Part shown: positions 26,408 through 35,860 of the stretch, in pieces
How the letters are laid out: every line of letters begins with the position of its first letter
Numbering within the stretch: the stretch's first letter is position 1
The notes under the pieces: model-generated
Databases searched by the model: none
What the model was told of the DNA's origin: nothing
What the model saw: the letters and a program-made list of their open reading frames with translations, nothing else
NCBI RefSeq assembly: GCF_021032705.1
Contig: NZ_JAHVXI010000001.1
Coordinates: forward strand, 682,001-746,000
Direction: 5' to 3'
DNA: 64,000 nucleotides
DNA from: Psychroserpens luteolus
Lineage (GTDB): Bacteria; Bacteroidota; Bacteroidia; Flavobacteriales; Flavobacteriaceae
Position numbers and translations under genes: made by a program

Positions 26408-27607
26408 ATTCGCTGGATTTTGTGGTTTGGCATCTTTAAATATGGCAAAACCTAAAATGGTTTCGCCTTGTCCGTTAGTAAATACTTCACCAATCACTTG
26501 ATTTGTAGTTACCTTATCGCCTTTCTTGACGTAAATCTTAGACAAGTTTCTATAAATGGTGATGTAATTACCATGTCTAAGCATGATAATCGGGTTTCCA
26601 TTTTTAACCACAATTATTCTAGAGACTTCACCATTAAAGACTGCCTTTACTTGTGTGTTTTTGGCTGTGGCAATCCTAACACCATTACTTTTAATAGGCA
26701 CTGTTCTATCAATAGGTGAAGGCTGTGTGCCGAAACGGATTTTCACCACACCTCTTTCTACAGGCCAAGGTAACTTCCCTTTGTTAGATGCGAAATTCTT
26801 AGCAATTAATTTAGATTCAGGTGTTAGAGCAAATCCTTTAGAGGAGGATGATTTTCCTGCTTTTCTATTAGATTCAGCTATAGCTTCTCTAATAATACGA
26901 TTAATCTCTCTGTCGATCTCATCAATTTCCTGCTGCTTCTTTTTAATCTTAGTGGTATACGAACTCATACTTTTTCGTATCGTAGCCATAAGTTTTTCTT
27001 GCTCTTTGAGTTCTTTTTCAAGTTCTTTTTTAGCAATTCTATTTTCAGCAACCAATTGTTCTTTATCTTTTTTCTGACGTAATAGATCGGTATTTAACTC
27101 TTGAAGTTTTTTAGTTTTAGCCTTAATCAAATCCCCTTGTTCCTTTTGATAATCTGCATACTGCTTGATATATTGTAACCTTTTATACGCTTGTTTAAAA
27201 TTTTCAGAAGACAACAAAAACATCACTCTACTCTGCTCAGATTTATTCTTGTAAGACTTTACAACCATCTCAGCATATTGTTTTTTTAATGTCGTTAACT
27301 GATCTCGCAAACTTGAAATTTCATTCTGATTTGCATTTATCTCTCGTGTTAGCAAATTAGCTTGATCATTAGTAACTTTTATTAAGTTTCGTCTTACGCT
27401 TACTTTGTAGTTGAGATCTTCAACTAAAGAAATTACAGATTTCTCTTCTTTCTTATTAGAAAACAATAATGCATTTAATTGCTTTAGTTCCTTTTGATAT
27501 TTAACACGTTTGGCTTCTAAAGCTTTTTGTTTATCACTTTGTGCTGTAATAAAAAAGCTGTTGAACAGTAAAAAAAGAAACGCTATGTAAATAGATCTAT
27601 TTCGCAT
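26390..27607 (-). CDS. EnvC-like murein hydrolase activator (degenerate LytM/M23 domain)
   Basis: A 405-residue protein with a signal peptide (to about residue 22, ending FFITAQ), a long coiled coil (about 25-250, rich in K, E, Q and L) and a C-terminal M23/LytM-like domain. The usual zinc ligands are not kept: the first H-x-x-x-D site reads PIKSNGVRI and the H-x-H site reads GFAIF, while the HGNYITIY strand remains. This fits EnvC-type activators of amidases rather than an active endopeptidase. It would act in the periplasm during cell separation. Its start overlaps the end of the DUF4292 gene by 11 bp, so the two are coupled. Confidence 0.85.
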   Translation of the reverse strand: MRNRSIYIAFLFLLFNSFFITAQSDKQKALEAKRVKYQKELKQLNALLFSNKKEEKSVISLVEDLNYKVSVRRNLIKVTNDQANLLTREINANQNEISSLRDQLTTLKKQYAEMVVKSYKNKSEQSRVMFLLSSENFKQAYKRLQYIKQYADYQKEQGDLIKAKTKKLQELNTDLLRQKKDKEQLVAENRIAKKELEKELKEQEKLMATIRKSMSSYTTKIKKKQQEIDEIDREINRIIREAIAESNRKAGKSSSSKGFALTPESKLIAKNFASNKGKLPWPVERGVVKIRFGTQPSPIDRTVPIKSNGVRIATAKNTQVKAVFNGEVSRIIVVKNGNPIIMLRHGNYITIYRNLSKIYVKKGDKVTTNQVIGEVFTNGQGETILGFAIFKDAKPQNPANWIYKM

Positions 27608-28379
27608 CTTCTAATATGATTTCATCAAAACCTGATGGGATTTTAAAAGGAAACCTAACGTCTTCATTTACTGAGACCGACTTGTACTCCATCACTACAT
27701 TGAGCTCTTCACTGTCTTCTACTGCGATAATCTTCATGTTTTGTGGTAAAATTTCCTTATCTACTTTTTGATACCCTAAATAATCTATTTGAAGGAATCG
27801 TTTTTTTGAAGGTTGTAATAATTGTTGCGAATCCATTTTAAAATGTGATGGATTAAGTAGTAAAAACAACTCTAAAAACAAGTCTTGATTTTTAGGTTGA
27901 AGGATATAAGAACTCTCATTAGTTGAAATGATATACTTATCATCATTTAAATCATACAATGGCTCTCCAATTAATAAACTCTGTACTTTAGTAAAATTGA
28001 GTTCAATTCCTAAGAGATCACTCAACAACTTATAATCACCATCAAAATATTGGTTATTTATCTTATCATAAAACCTTACACTATTTGGTGTGATTATAGC
28101 TCTGGCTAAGCCTAGCGTAGCACTAATCCAAATGGTTTTGTCTTTTTCCATTCTAAGATTGAGCGTATATGATGACTCTTTAAGGTCTTGAATAACATTA
28201 ATTTTAACTTTAGCTTGAAGTGTTTTAAACTTGGCATCACGCTTTCCATTTTCCTTTATTAATTGTTTTGCCGACAATTTATCATCTACTTTTCCTGATG
28301 CAACAACACTTCGTGCTGATCTACATGAAATGCCTAATGTAATGACCAGACAAATTAAACTGATTTTTAAAATCCTCAT
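27597..28379 (-). CDS. DUF4292 lipoprotein
   Basis: A 260-residue lipoprotein with lipobox LGISC (signal MRILKISLICLVITLGISC). The mature part is beta-rich, with text such as KTIWISATLGLARAIITPNSVRFYDKINNQYFDGD, typical of the DUF4292 family, which resembles the LolA/LolB-like fold. A role in envelope lipid or lipoprotein handling is possible but unproven. It lies between a TPR gene (5-bp gap) and the EnvC-like gene (11-bp overlap), an order I recall as common in Flavobacteriaceae. Confidence 0.85.
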   Translation of the reverse strand: MRILKISLICLVITLGISCRSARSVVASGKVDDKLSAKQLIKENGKRDAKFKTLQAKVKINVIQDLKESSYTLNLRMEKDKTIWISATLGLARAIITPNSVRFYDKINNQYFDGDYKLLSDLLGIELNFTKVQSLLIGEPLYDLNDDKYIISTNESSYILQPKNQDLFLELFLLLNPSHFKMDSQQLLQPSKKRFLQIDYLGYQKVDKEILPQNMKIIAVEDSEELNVVMEYKSVSVNEDVRFPFKIPSGFDEIILEDAK

Positions 28380-28384
28380 ATATA

Positions 28385-29746
28385 TTATTGATCTTTCAAT
28401 AAGGCTGCTGCCTTTTTAGCAAACGTCTCAGATTGTGTTATATTATTAATCTGTTTATATGCTTCACTTAATTGCTTGTAGAAATCGGCTTCCATTTTAG
28501 GGTTTTCAACCACATAATCAACACCCATTTCCAAACTTTCAATGGCCTTTTCAGGCTGTTTGATTTTATTATTAGCGACACCATTAATTAAGTATAGAAT
28601 AGGTTGGGCTGGAAAGATGTCGAGGGCTTCCATACTTTTTTGAGCGGCTTCTTTATCCTTATTCAAATCTATCTGAAGTAGAAGTACATCTCTGATAATT
28701 TTGAACTCATTTGGCTCTTGTTTTAAAGCATCTTGATAATACCCTAAAGCTTTTTCTTTATCGTTAGATTTTAAGTAATAGTCGCCGAGTTCTAACAAAG
28801 TTTTGACACTTTTATCTTCACTTACCAATGATGTGACTTCAATCAAATCTGCTTCGTATTCTGGGTTTTCTCCTACAAATTTCACAAAATCATTAAGCAC
28901 TTTAGCCTTGGCTTCGGGCTTAATTACTGGGCTTGTCAAAACCACTTTCATAGATGCAATAGCGCTTGTAGCATCACCTTCATCTAAATAAAATTTATAT
29001 AAAGCTAAATGTACTAATTGTGATTCTGGATTTAATTTTAACAGACGTTTTGCTGCATCAAATGCTTTTTTAGTCTCACCTGTTTCACTATATCTAAAAA
29101 TAAGGCGTAAGTAATTTGATTCGTCTTCTGGATTACTTTTTACGCGTTCCTCAAGGTTTTCTATGCGATCTTCATCATTTCCTGTTATATTATATATTTG
29201 GTTTCGCAAGTAATCTCTATCTTCACTATAGCCCAATTGTTCATCCATTTCGTCAAGTAACTTCAAAGCATCTTTATACTTTTTTACTCTAATGTAAAGC
29301 GATGCTAAATCTTGTTTATAATCTGGATGAAACTTAACCAGTTGCTTAACTGTTCTAAGCGCTCTGTCCATATCATTTTGTATGATATACACATCATACA
29401 ACTCGTCTAAAAACCATTCGTTTTCAGGTGATTTTGAAACCGCTTTTTTTAAAGCGTCTTCTGCCGCTCCATAATTTTTAAGTGCTTTGTAATTTTTTCC
29501 TAGCTCAAAATATAAAACAGGGTCATTATCTTTTAGTTCGATACATTTGAGAAGCGCATCAGCAGATTTTTGATAGTTTTCAATGCCCTTTTGTTTAAGA
29601 GCTTCAAAGAAATATTCTTGAAATTTATCTTCTACATTTCCCAAATCATCATCTGGACGCTTGTTGAAATCAACTTGCGCAACACTATTCTGCGGAAACA
29701 TAAGTATTCCGAAGACAAGAAGCAGGGTATATAGTTTAGTTTTCAT
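28385..29746 (-). CDS. Secreted tetratricopeptide repeat protein
   Basis: About 453 residues. The longer frame begins at 29782, but the ATG at 29746 (MKTKLYTLLLVFGILMF ... SVAQ) gives a clean signal peptide and is chosen. The rest is a series of TPR-like helix pairs (for example DPVLYFELGKNYKALKNYGAAEDALKKAV and SYLRLIFRYSETGETKKAFDAAKRLLKLNP), so it is probably a periplasmic scaffold. It follows the sugar nucleotidyltransferase gene and precedes DUF4292 in one run of same-strand genes. The partner is unknown. Confidence 0.85.
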   Translation of the reverse strand: MKTKLYTLLLVFGILMFPQNSVAQVDFNKRPDDDLGNVEDKFQEYFFEALKQKGIENYQKSADALLKCIELKDNDPVLYFELGKNYKALKNYGAAEDALKKAVSKSPENEWFLDELYDVYIIQNDMDRALRTVKQLVKFHPDYKQDLASLYIRVKKYKDALKLLDEMDEQLGYSEDRDYLRNQIYNITGNDEDRIENLEERVKSNPEDESNYLRLIFRYSETGETKKAFDAAKRLLKLNPESQLVHLALYKFYLDEGDATSAIASMKVVLTSPVIKPEAKAKVLNDFVKFVGENPEYEADLIEVTSLVSEDKSVKTLLELGDYYLKSNDKEKALGYYQDALKQEPNEFKIIRDVLLLQIDLNKDKEAAQKSMEALDIFPAQPILYLINGVANNKIKQPEKAIESLEMGVDYVVENPKMEADFYKQLSEAYKQINNITQSETFAKKAAALLKDQ

Positions 29747-29785
29747 TATAAAATTCTTCGTATGCTTTGAAAGATAATTCAAGAA

Positions 29786-30805
29786 TTATTCCAAAACAGA
29801 GTAATCACCAATACTAATGGCTTTAAAATCACCATTGTACTTTACATGATTACCAATCATAGCATGGTCTAAATTAGCGTTTTTAATGTTAGTATGGTTT
29901 TGAATTAAGCTATTTTTAACGCTTGAATTCTGGATAACACAATTGTTACCTATAGAGACATTTGGACCAATGGTTGCATTATGTAGCTCTACATGTTCAC
30001 CAATGTAACAAGGCTCAATAATAGTTGAACCATTATTTTTGATAGAATTTGCAATCATTTGCTCTTCACCATCAGCCTTTAAAAACCTTAACATTTTAGT
30101 ATTGGTTTCTAGTGTAACAGTCTTGTTTCCGCAATCCATCCACTCATCTACCGTACCTGTTTTAAAGACCTTTCCATCGGCCATCATACGTTTGATACCG
30201 TCATTGATCTGATATTCACCTCCATTCATAACGTTTTGATCAAGAACTTCTTGTAGCTTATCCTTTAAAACGGCTACATCTTTAAAATAATAAATACCTA
30301 TAACGGCTTGATCGCTTACAAAGGTCTCTGGTTTTTCAACAAGTTCTACAATCTCTTGATTATCATTAAGTTTTACAACACCATATGCTTCAGGGTTTGC
30401 TACTTTTTTTGTCCATATCACACTATCTGCATTAGGATCTAAGTCAAATTCTGCGCGAATAAGTGTATCGGCATAAGCAACTACAGCCGGTCCAGATAAG
30501 GATGGCTTTGCACACATAATGGCATGACCTGTACCTAATGGTTGGTCTTGACGGTAAATAGACGGTTTAGCGCCTAAGCTTGTTGCCAAACTTTTTAAAC
30601 TATCAACAACATCGTCTCCAAACCAAGCTGGATCACCCAAAACAAATGCAATTTCATCAATAGGTTGCTTCAACACTTTAGCAATATCTTTTACTAAACG
30701 ATGAACAATAGGTTGACCTGCAACTGGTATTAATGGTTTTGGTACTGTTAAACTATGTGGTCTTAATCGAGAACCTCGACCAGCCATGGGTACTATTATT
30801 TTCAT
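29786..30805 (-). CDS. Sugar-1-phosphate nucleotidyltransferase with left-handed beta-helix tail
   Basis: A 339-residue protein. The N-terminal nucleotidyltransferase domain starts with the signature MKIIVPMAGRGSRLRPHSLTVPKPLIPVAG (G-x-G-x-R-L and P-K-P). It continues with QPLGTGHAI, VVAYADTL and EWMDCGNK. From about residue 255 there are hexapeptide repeats of a left-handed beta helix (IGEHVELHNATIGPNVSIGNN). It makes an NDP-sugar (glucose-1-phosphate thymidylyl- or mannose-1-phosphate guanylyltransferase-like); the base and sugar cannot be fixed from sequence. It lies 19 bp after dut and may feed envelope polysaccharide. Confidence 0.85.
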   Translation of the reverse strand: MKIIVPMAGRGSRLRPHSLTVPKPLIPVAGQPIVHRLVKDIAKVLKQPIDEIAFVLGDPAWFGDDVVDSLKSLATSLGAKPSIYRQDQPLGTGHAIMCAKPSLSGPAVVAYADTLIRAEFDLDPNADSVIWTKKVANPEAYGVVKLNDNQEIVELVEKPETFVSDQAVIGIYYFKDVAVLKDKLQEVLDQNVMNGGEYQINDGIKRMMADGKVFKTGTVDEWMDCGNKTVTLETNTKMLRFLKADGEEQMIANSIKNNGSTIIEPCYIGEHVELHNATIGPNVSIGNNCVIQNSSVKNSLIQNHTNIKNANLDHAMIGNHVKYNGDFKAISIGDYSVLE

Positions 30806-30824
30806 TCTATAAGTTGATTCATTT

Positions 30825-31259
30825 TTATTTTACTCCTGTACTTCCAAATCCGCCTTCACCTCGTGATGTTTCTGAAAGTTCGCTAACCTCAATCCAATCT
30901 GCTCTTTCATGTTTAGCAATCACTAATTGTGCAATACGTTCGCCATTATTTATAGTAAAATCTTCACTAGACAAGTTGACTAAAATCACGCCTATTTCTC
31001 CTCTGTAATCGGCATCTACAGTTCCTGGAGCATTGAGCACAGTAATCCCTTTTTTAGCAGCTAAGCCACTTCTAGGTCTAACCTGGGCTTCGTAACCTAT
31101 AGGAAGTTCTATAAATAGCCCTGTACCCACAATACTTCGTTCAAGAGGTTTAAGAATTCTAGATTCAGATAAGTTGGCTCGTAAATCCATACCTGCTGAC
31201 GCAATAGTTTCGTAGTGTGGTAAATCGTGATTAGATGTATTAATGATCTTTATTTGCAT
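30825..31259 (-). CDS. dut: dUTP diphosphatase
   Basis: A 144-residue trimeric dUTPase, which hydrolyses dUTP to dUMP and keeps uracil out of DNA. All five motifs are visible: [48 protein letters not shown] and the C-terminal P-loop-like [10 protein letters not shown]. It sits between the flippase gene and the nucleotidyltransferase gene on the same strand, with small gaps (26 and 19 bp). Confidence 0.95.
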   Translation of the reverse strand: MQIKIINTSNHDLPHYETIASAGMDLRANLSESRILKPLERSIVGTGLFIELPIGYEAQVRPRSGLAAKKGITVLNAPGTVDADYRGEIGVILVNLSSEDFTINNGERIAQLVIAKHERADWIEVSELSETSRGEGGFGSTGVK

Positions 31260-31285
31260 GCTTTTATTTATTTCTGCTATAAAAT

Positions 31286-32716
31286 CTAGCTTCTTTTAAG
31301 TAATAATTGTAACTCTTTTTTTTCTAAAAAAGCGATTAACGCTATGTAGAATAACAAAAATACAGTTCCTATTAAAATATCTCTATCAAAATAGTAATAA
31401 GTTATAAAACTTAATCCGGCACTTAACAACAAGTATATTCCAATTCGATTAATGTCATAAGGTACAGGATAGTATTTTCGACCTAAGGCATATGATATAA
31501 GCATCATTAAACCATAAGCAATTAATGTAGCATAAGCACAAGCCATAAAACCTATTTTAGGAATGAAAATAAGATTAAATGCAATGGTTATTGCGGCTCC
31601 AACAATAGAAATATACATACCAAAACGTGTTCTATCTGTTAACTTATACCAAATAGATAGGTTATGGTAAATACCTAGGCATAAATTTGCTAATAATACA
31701 ATTGGTACAATATCCAAGGCTAATAAGTAGCTTTCTTTCTTTATAAAAATAGGTCGTAATACATCAATATATATCACCACTATCATTAACCCTAAAGCGC
31801 CAACGATAGTAAAGTATTTTAATATAGTTGCATAGGTTTGTGTCGCATTTTCTTTATCTGAATGATTAAAGAAAAATGGTTCTGCTCCCATTCTAAATGC
31901 CTGAATAAAGAGCGTCATAAATACAGCTAACTTATAACATGCACTATAGGCTCCATTTACAAATTCACCTTCCATTTCTGGTAAGAGCCATTTATCTAAA
32001 TTCTCATTAATTACGAATGCTAAGCCCGCTACCATTATAGGCCAACCATAATTTAATAATTGTTTTAAAATATGAGTATCAAATTGAAGTTTGGCCTTAA
32101 AAAAATAAGGTGAAACCAATACTAGCACTACAGCACTTGCAATAAGGTTTGCAATAAAAATATACTCCACATTATTATCAACATTAAATAGTTGTCTTAA
32201 ACGTTCTGAGCCGTAGGCTTTAGAAAGCAAAAGCACATTTAATGCGACAATGACAAGTACATTTAGCAGCTTAATTAAAGCAAACTTAATTGGTTTACCT
32301 GTTACTCTTAAATAGGCAAAAGGAATGACTATCAATGTATCAATAAGCGTAATTCCAACAAGTAATGTATAGAATTCAGTATTGATTCTTAGTGTTTCAG
32401 AAATAGGAATTCTAAACAAAAACAGTAATGCTCCAAAAATAAAAGTACTCAACACAATGGTAATCATTGCAGTAGATAATACTTTGTTTTTGTCTTTGTT
32501 TTTACTAAAAAACCTAAAAAACGAGGTTTCCATGCCATAGGTTAAAATGACATTAAAAAACGCGGCAACTACATAGAACTCGGTATTTTCAGAATATCCT
32601 TCGTTTGGAAGTACATCAGTATGCAGTCGTACCAAAAGAAAGTTAATAAGTCGCGGCAAAACAATTGCCAACCCATATATAACAGTATCTTTAAAAAAGG
32701 ATTTTAGTACGCTCAA
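31286..32716 (-). CDS. Polysaccharide flippase (Wzx/MurJ-like superfamily)
   Basis: A 476-residue integral membrane protein with about 12-14 hydrophobic segments. The N-terminal pattern ([29 protein letters not shown]) is typical of oligosaccharide flippases of the MOP superfamily. It would move lipid-linked sugars across the inner membrane. The start is TTG at 32716; no in-frame ATG lies close by without losing the first helix. It leads a run with dut and the nucleotidyltransferase gene. The substrate is not identifiable. Confidence 0.85.
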   Translation of the reverse strand: MSVLKSFFKDTVIYGLAIVLPRLINFLLVRLHTDVLPNEGYSENTEFYVVAAFFNVILTYGMETSFFRFFSKNKDKNKVLSTAMITIVLSTFIFGALLFLFRIPISETLRINTEFYTLLVGITLIDTLIVIPFAYLRVTGKPIKFALIKLLNVLVIVALNVLLLSKAYGSERLRQLFNVDNNVEYIFIANLIASAVVLVLVSPYFFKAKLQFDTHILKQLLNYGWPIMVAGLAFVINENLDKWLLPEMEGEFVNGAYSACYKLAVFMTLFIQAFRMGAEPFFFNHSDKENATQTYATILKYFTIVGALGLMIVVIYIDVLRPIFIKKESYLLALDIVPIVLLANLCLGIYHNLSIWYKLTDRTRFGMYISIVGAAITIAFNLIFIPKIGFMACAYATLIAYGLMMLISYALGRKYYPVPYDINRIGIYLLLSAGLSFITYYYFDRDILIGTVFLLFYIALIAFLEKKELQLLLKRS

Positions 32717-32773
32717 GAGTTCTATTTTGTTCTGCTAAAATTACGTTTTTAGCAAACGCCAACCAAAGATAAG

Positions 32774-33235
32774 TTATTGCATTACAATTGGTCCATCCTT
32801 GTAGTAAATACCTTCGTTTTCAATAAGATTACTTATTTTAAAATATTTGGTCTCACCATTTTCACGGTAACTCACTACACATTCTCTATTTGTTATTTCA
32901 AACGGAAACTCTTTCATTGTATTAAGTTCATGTCCTTCGGAAATAGGCTTGCGTTTTACCAATTGTGATACGTATTTTCCTCTACTAGGAACTAATTTTC
33001 CTTTCAGGTTTCTGAAAAATACGCTATCAATTACTACATTATTAGCAGGTGTAAGATTGGCTATATGGAAATTGATTCCTGAACTCCCTACTTTTATTGG
33101 AGCTGTCCAATGTTGATAATATGCGCGACTATATTGGATTGGTGCAGCTTTTTCTAGCTTGTAGGCATTTGAGCATCCTAGCAAGGAAAAAACGATTAAG
33201 AGGCAACAAAACTGGGCAAATTTTGAAGTTTTCAT
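32774..33235 (-). CDS. Hypothetical lipoprotein, paralogue A
   Basis: A 153-residue protein with lipobox SLLGC at about residues 17-21. It shares the layout and key text of its neighbour at 33263-33769: K-L-(E/Q)-K-x-A-P near the mature N-terminus, Y-x-(Q/E)-x-W, a G-S-G-(I/L)-N segment, D-S-V-(F/Y)-F-R, then F-P-F-E, E-C-V-V-S-Y and a Y-(F/Y)-K-I segment. The two are clearly tandem duplicates 27 bp apart. I do not recognise a named family. Probably an outer-membrane-anchored beta-rich protein. Confidence 0.75.
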   Translation of the reverse strand: MKTSKFAQFCCLLIVFSLLGCSNAYKLEKAAPIQYSRAYYQHWTAPIKVGSSGINFHIANLTPANNVVIDSVFFRNLKGKLVPSRGKYVSQLVKRKPISEGHELNTMKEFPFEITNRECVVSYRENGETKYFKISNLIENEGIYYKDGPIVMQ

Positions 33236-33262
33236 TTTGGTTAAGTTTTAGATTTGGTTAAA

Positions 33263-33769
33263 CTAGTTTTTATTTGGTGGAGCACTTGGATAATTTAGTG
33301 GCTCCTTTTGTTTCACATTTAAAATTTTATAATATAATGTTTTATTGTTTTGTTTGTAACTCACAACGCATTCGTCGTCTTTCAATTCAAAAGGAAATGG
33401 TGTCATTGCACTTGGCATTTGATTAGCATACTCTTCTTTTGAATCACTACTCATAACTATGTCTTTTGGCGAATTATTGTCTGTCCTAAAAGATCCAACT
33501 AACAATTGTGAATTCTGTTTTACTTCTAACTTTGAGACTCTACCTCTAAAATAAACACTATCTAGCTCAATTGTATAGTCTCCAACAGGAATATATATAT
33601 TCAACCCAGATCCGCCACCTTGAACACCAGCATTCCAGTTTTGACAATACACTTCACCAAAGGATAGAGGTGCTTCTTTTTGAAGTTTTTGTGCACTTGA
33701 ACATTGTGAGAAACTAGCCATAAGGACGAGCATTAGTAGTAAGGTAGATATGTGTTTTAGGGCATTCAT
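33263..33769 (-). CDS. Hypothetical lipoprotein, paralogue B
   Basis: A 168-residue protein with lipobox SFSQC near residue 23. It shows the same motif order as the gene at 32774-33235 (KLQKEAP, GSGLN, LDSVYFRG, FPFELKDDECVVSYKQNNK, YYKIL) plus a central insertion of about 15 residues. Tandem duplication followed by divergence is the simplest explanation. Both read on the minus strand and are likely cotranscribed. The function is unknown. Confidence 0.75.
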   Translation of the reverse strand: MNALKHISTLLLMLVLMASFSQCSSAQKLQKEAPLSFGEVYCQNWNAGVQGGGSGLNIYIPVGDYTIELDSVYFRGRVSKLEVKQNSQLLVGSFRTDNNSPKDIVMSSDSKEEYANQMPSAMTPFPFELKDDECVVSYKQNNKTLYYKILNVKQKEPLNYPSAPPNKN

Positions 33770-33864
33770 TTTATTTATTCCATGCTATAAATATACAATT
33801 TCAAAATTAATGCCATAAAAAGAGACGAATTGAGTAGAATGCTATCTAACAATAGCTTACGATT

Positions 33865-34419
33865 TTAATTACTTATTTCTTTTAATATAGAAAGTTCTTT
33901 TTTGATTTGTTTTCCAATAAAAAGCACCATTACAACTAAGATAATTATCGATGAAAATACAATATAAGTATAAAATCCACTCGAAAGGTGTTTCTCAAAA
34001 GAAGGAAGCATTAATACAAAACCTATACAATACGCCAAAATAATAATTGGTGTAGCTATATAATGTATTCTTATTCTCTTCTTGTAATATGAAACCATGT
34101 TTTTACTGAAAACAGAGGCGCTTAAGGTAACGTCTATAGCTTTTAGTTTTTTTATACTAAAGTACTCTATACCAATTCTAATCAATAAAGAGCCAATCAT
34201 TAAAGATAGTGCAAAAGATATCAGTCCGTTATTATAAGCTTTTATATATGTAAAAAAGACGATTAAAATAAGTACAGTAGCTCCCAAAATAACATTCGTT
34301 ATTATTTGTTTTCTTTTGATACCGCTTAACTTCTTTAGTATTGATTCTGAACCATCGTTAGGTATATCTTGTTGTGGTTGATTTTTCCATTGGGATTTTA
34401 AATCTTCAAATGTTGTCAT
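33865..34419 (-). CDS. Small membrane protein paired with an ECF sigma factor
   Basis: A 184-residue protein. The soluble N-terminus (MTTFEDLKSQWKNQPQQDIPND) is followed by about four membrane segments in two pairs (about 40-80 and 120-170). Its ATG overlaps the stop of the sigma gene (34416-34904) by 4 bp, which implies coupled translation. Genes in this place are often anti-sigma factors, and the N-terminus could bind sigma, but no known anti-sigma domain is recognisable. Confidence 0.75.
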   Translation of the reverse strand: MTTFEDLKSQWKNQPQQDIPNDGSESILKKLSGIKRKQIITNVILGATVLILIVFFTYIKAYNNGLISFALSLMIGSLLIRIGIEYFSIKKLKAIDVTLSASVFSKNMVSYYKKRIRIHYIATPIIILAYCIGFVLMLPSFEKHLSSGFYTYIVFSSIIILVVMVLFIGKQIKKELSILKEISN

Positions 34420-34904
34420 TTTCTAACGCATTTAGTTAATTCTTTTTTAATTCTATATATCCTTACTCTAATCGTCTCATGAGACAACCCGGTAATTTCG
34501 GCTATTTCTTTTTGAGGCACACCCTCTAACTCTAGAAGTATGATACTTTTGTTTTCAGGTTTTAAACGTCCTATACAATGATATAATTTATTGAATTCAA
34601 GCTCTTTATCATTGTTTTGGTTTTCTGTAGACGCTTCTATATGATTAAGATGATTAGATAGCCTAACAGGTTTTTTCTTTCTTAACTCCAAAAGGCAAGT
34701 ATTAACAGCAATCCTATAAATCCAGGTAGTAATATTAGACTCATTTCTAAACGAATCCAAATGCTGCCATACCTTGATAAAAACATCTTGAGTTAAATCT
34801 TTTGAAAGCATTGCATCTCCATTAGTATAACCTAAGCATAGACGATTTACTTTAGCGTAATTAGCTTCGTATACCTCTTTAAATTGTTTCTCTAATGATT
34901 TCAT
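34416..34904 (-). CDS. ECF RNA polymerase sigma factor (second)
   Basis: A 162-residue ECF sigma factor. Region 2 (DAMLSKDLTQDVFIKVWQHLDSFRNESNITTWIYRIAVNTCLLELR) and region 4 (PENKSIILLELEGVPQKEIAEITGLSHETIRVRIYRIKKEL) are complete. It begins directly after the stop of the alpha/beta hydrolase gene (no gap) and overlaps the small membrane protein gene by 4 bp, so the three form one operon. It belongs to a different ECF type from the sigma factor at 18639 and presumably has its own promoter set. Confidence 0.9.
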   Translation of the reverse strand: MKSLEKQFKEVYEANYAKVNRLCLGYTNGDAMLSKDLTQDVFIKVWQHLDSFRNESNITTWIYRIAVNTCLLELRKKKPVRLSNHLNHIEASTENQNNDKELEFNKLYHCIGRLKPENKSIILLELEGVPQKEIAEITGLSHETIRVRIYRIKKELTKCVRK

Positions 34905-35750
34905 TTACTCTTGTAACTCTTCATGTATAGCTTTTAATAACCATTTTGGCTGATCAAACATTATAAAATGAGCAGATTCTTTAGCATATTTAATTGAATA
35001 TTCTTTTAAGTTTTTATACTGTTCTTCATATGTCTTCTTAACAACGCTTTCTCCATAAGGTTGTGTTGCGGCAAGAACAGTTACTGGTATTGATATTTTA
35101 GCTATAGATGTTCTTAAGTCTAATTTAAGCAAATCTGTATAACCGTAGACATATGTTTTTCGGTCTGCTTTTATAATCCACTCTTTAATTAAAGCGTGCT
35201 TTTCCTTGTTTAAAGACATTCCTCCTGCCATTTGCGATGCCATAACTTCAAAGCTATTAGCATCCATATCTAATAACCTTTGGTTGTATGGGTTATCATA
35301 CACAATGGTTTCACTATTAAAATTTGGAATCATCAAAGCACCTGCTGATGGCAAAGCATCTACAACAATAATCTTTTTGAATTTAGAACTTTGGTCTGTT
35401 GCTAACCACAAGCCTAGAGTTCCGCCCATACTATGCCCTACTATAGTTGCTTTTTGTAATTTATTTTTAGTAATATAGGTATTAACTCCTTCTTTAATTT
35501 TGGTGAGCCAAGGTGTCTCTATTGCAGGAACATCACCAAAGCCAGCAAAGGTAAACACATGGCATTCATTTGTTTTCGATAGTTCTTTAACCGTATCGTT
35601 CCAAACATCTCCTGTGCATGTAAATCCAGGAAACAATAATATTGGTTCTCCTTTGCCTTCAACCTTAACATCAAAAGGTTTGTTTTGTGCTTCTAAGGTT
35701 ATACTAAATACAGAAATAGTTAATAGTGCAATGATTTTAAATGTTTTCAT
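34905..35750 (-). CDS. Secreted alpha/beta hydrolase
   Basis: A 281-residue protein with a signal peptide (MKTFKIIALLTISVFSITLEA). The alpha/beta hydrolase fold shows the oxyanion-side text LLFPGFTCTGDVW, the nucleophile elbow VGHSMGG and the catalytic His in ESAHFIMFDQP. It is a serine hydrolase acting outside the cytoplasm; the substrate (ester, amide or lipid) is unknown. It is the first gene of an operon with an ECF sigma factor and a membrane protein. An inverted repeat lies directly before the start codon. Confidence 0.85.
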   Translation of the reverse strand: MKTFKIIALLTISVFSITLEAQNKPFDVKVEGKGEPILLFPGFTCTGDVWNDTVKELSKTNECHVFTFAGFGDVPAIETPWLTKIKEGVNTYITKNKLQKATIVGHSMGGTLGLWLATDQSSKFKKIIVVDALPSAGALMIPNFNSETIVYDNPYNQRLLDMDANSFEVMASQMAGGMSLNKEKHALIKEWIIKADRKTYVYGYTDLLKLDLRTSIAKISIPVTVLAATQPYGESVVKKTYEEQYKNLKEYSIKYAKESAHFIMFDQPKWLLKAIHEELQE

Positions 35751-35751
35751 G

Positions 35752-35787
35752 TTGTATCTTTTTAATTAATTTTCCCTTTAGATACAA
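35752..35787. promoter_or_regulatory. Inverted repeat before the hydrolase-sigma operon
   Basis: TTGTATCT (35752-35759) and AGATACAA (35780-35787) are perfect 8-bp arms around a 20-nt AT-rich centre. The near arm is one base from the ATG, so the pair could be an operator or a 5' mRNA stem. Confidence 0.45.
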
Positions 35788-35825
35788 AATCATAAAAATG
35801 TTACAGACTATATGTGAAAATAAAA

Positions 35826-35851
35826 AAACCCAACTCATACGAGTTGGGTTT
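35826..35851 (-). terminator. Intrinsic terminator of the atp operon
   Basis: Eleven-bp stem AAACCCAACTC / GAGTTGGGTTT with an ATAC loop. The minus strand continues into a T run (complement of A35822-A35828). It lies about 48 bp past the atpG stop. Confidence 0.85.
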
Positions 35852-35860
35852 ATGATTTAT

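Noticed and set aside
26583-27077. 164-codon plus-strand frame
   Set aside because: Antisense to the coiled coil of the EnvC-like gene; Ser/Phe/Leu-rich, as expected of a reversed Lys/Glu-rich coding region.
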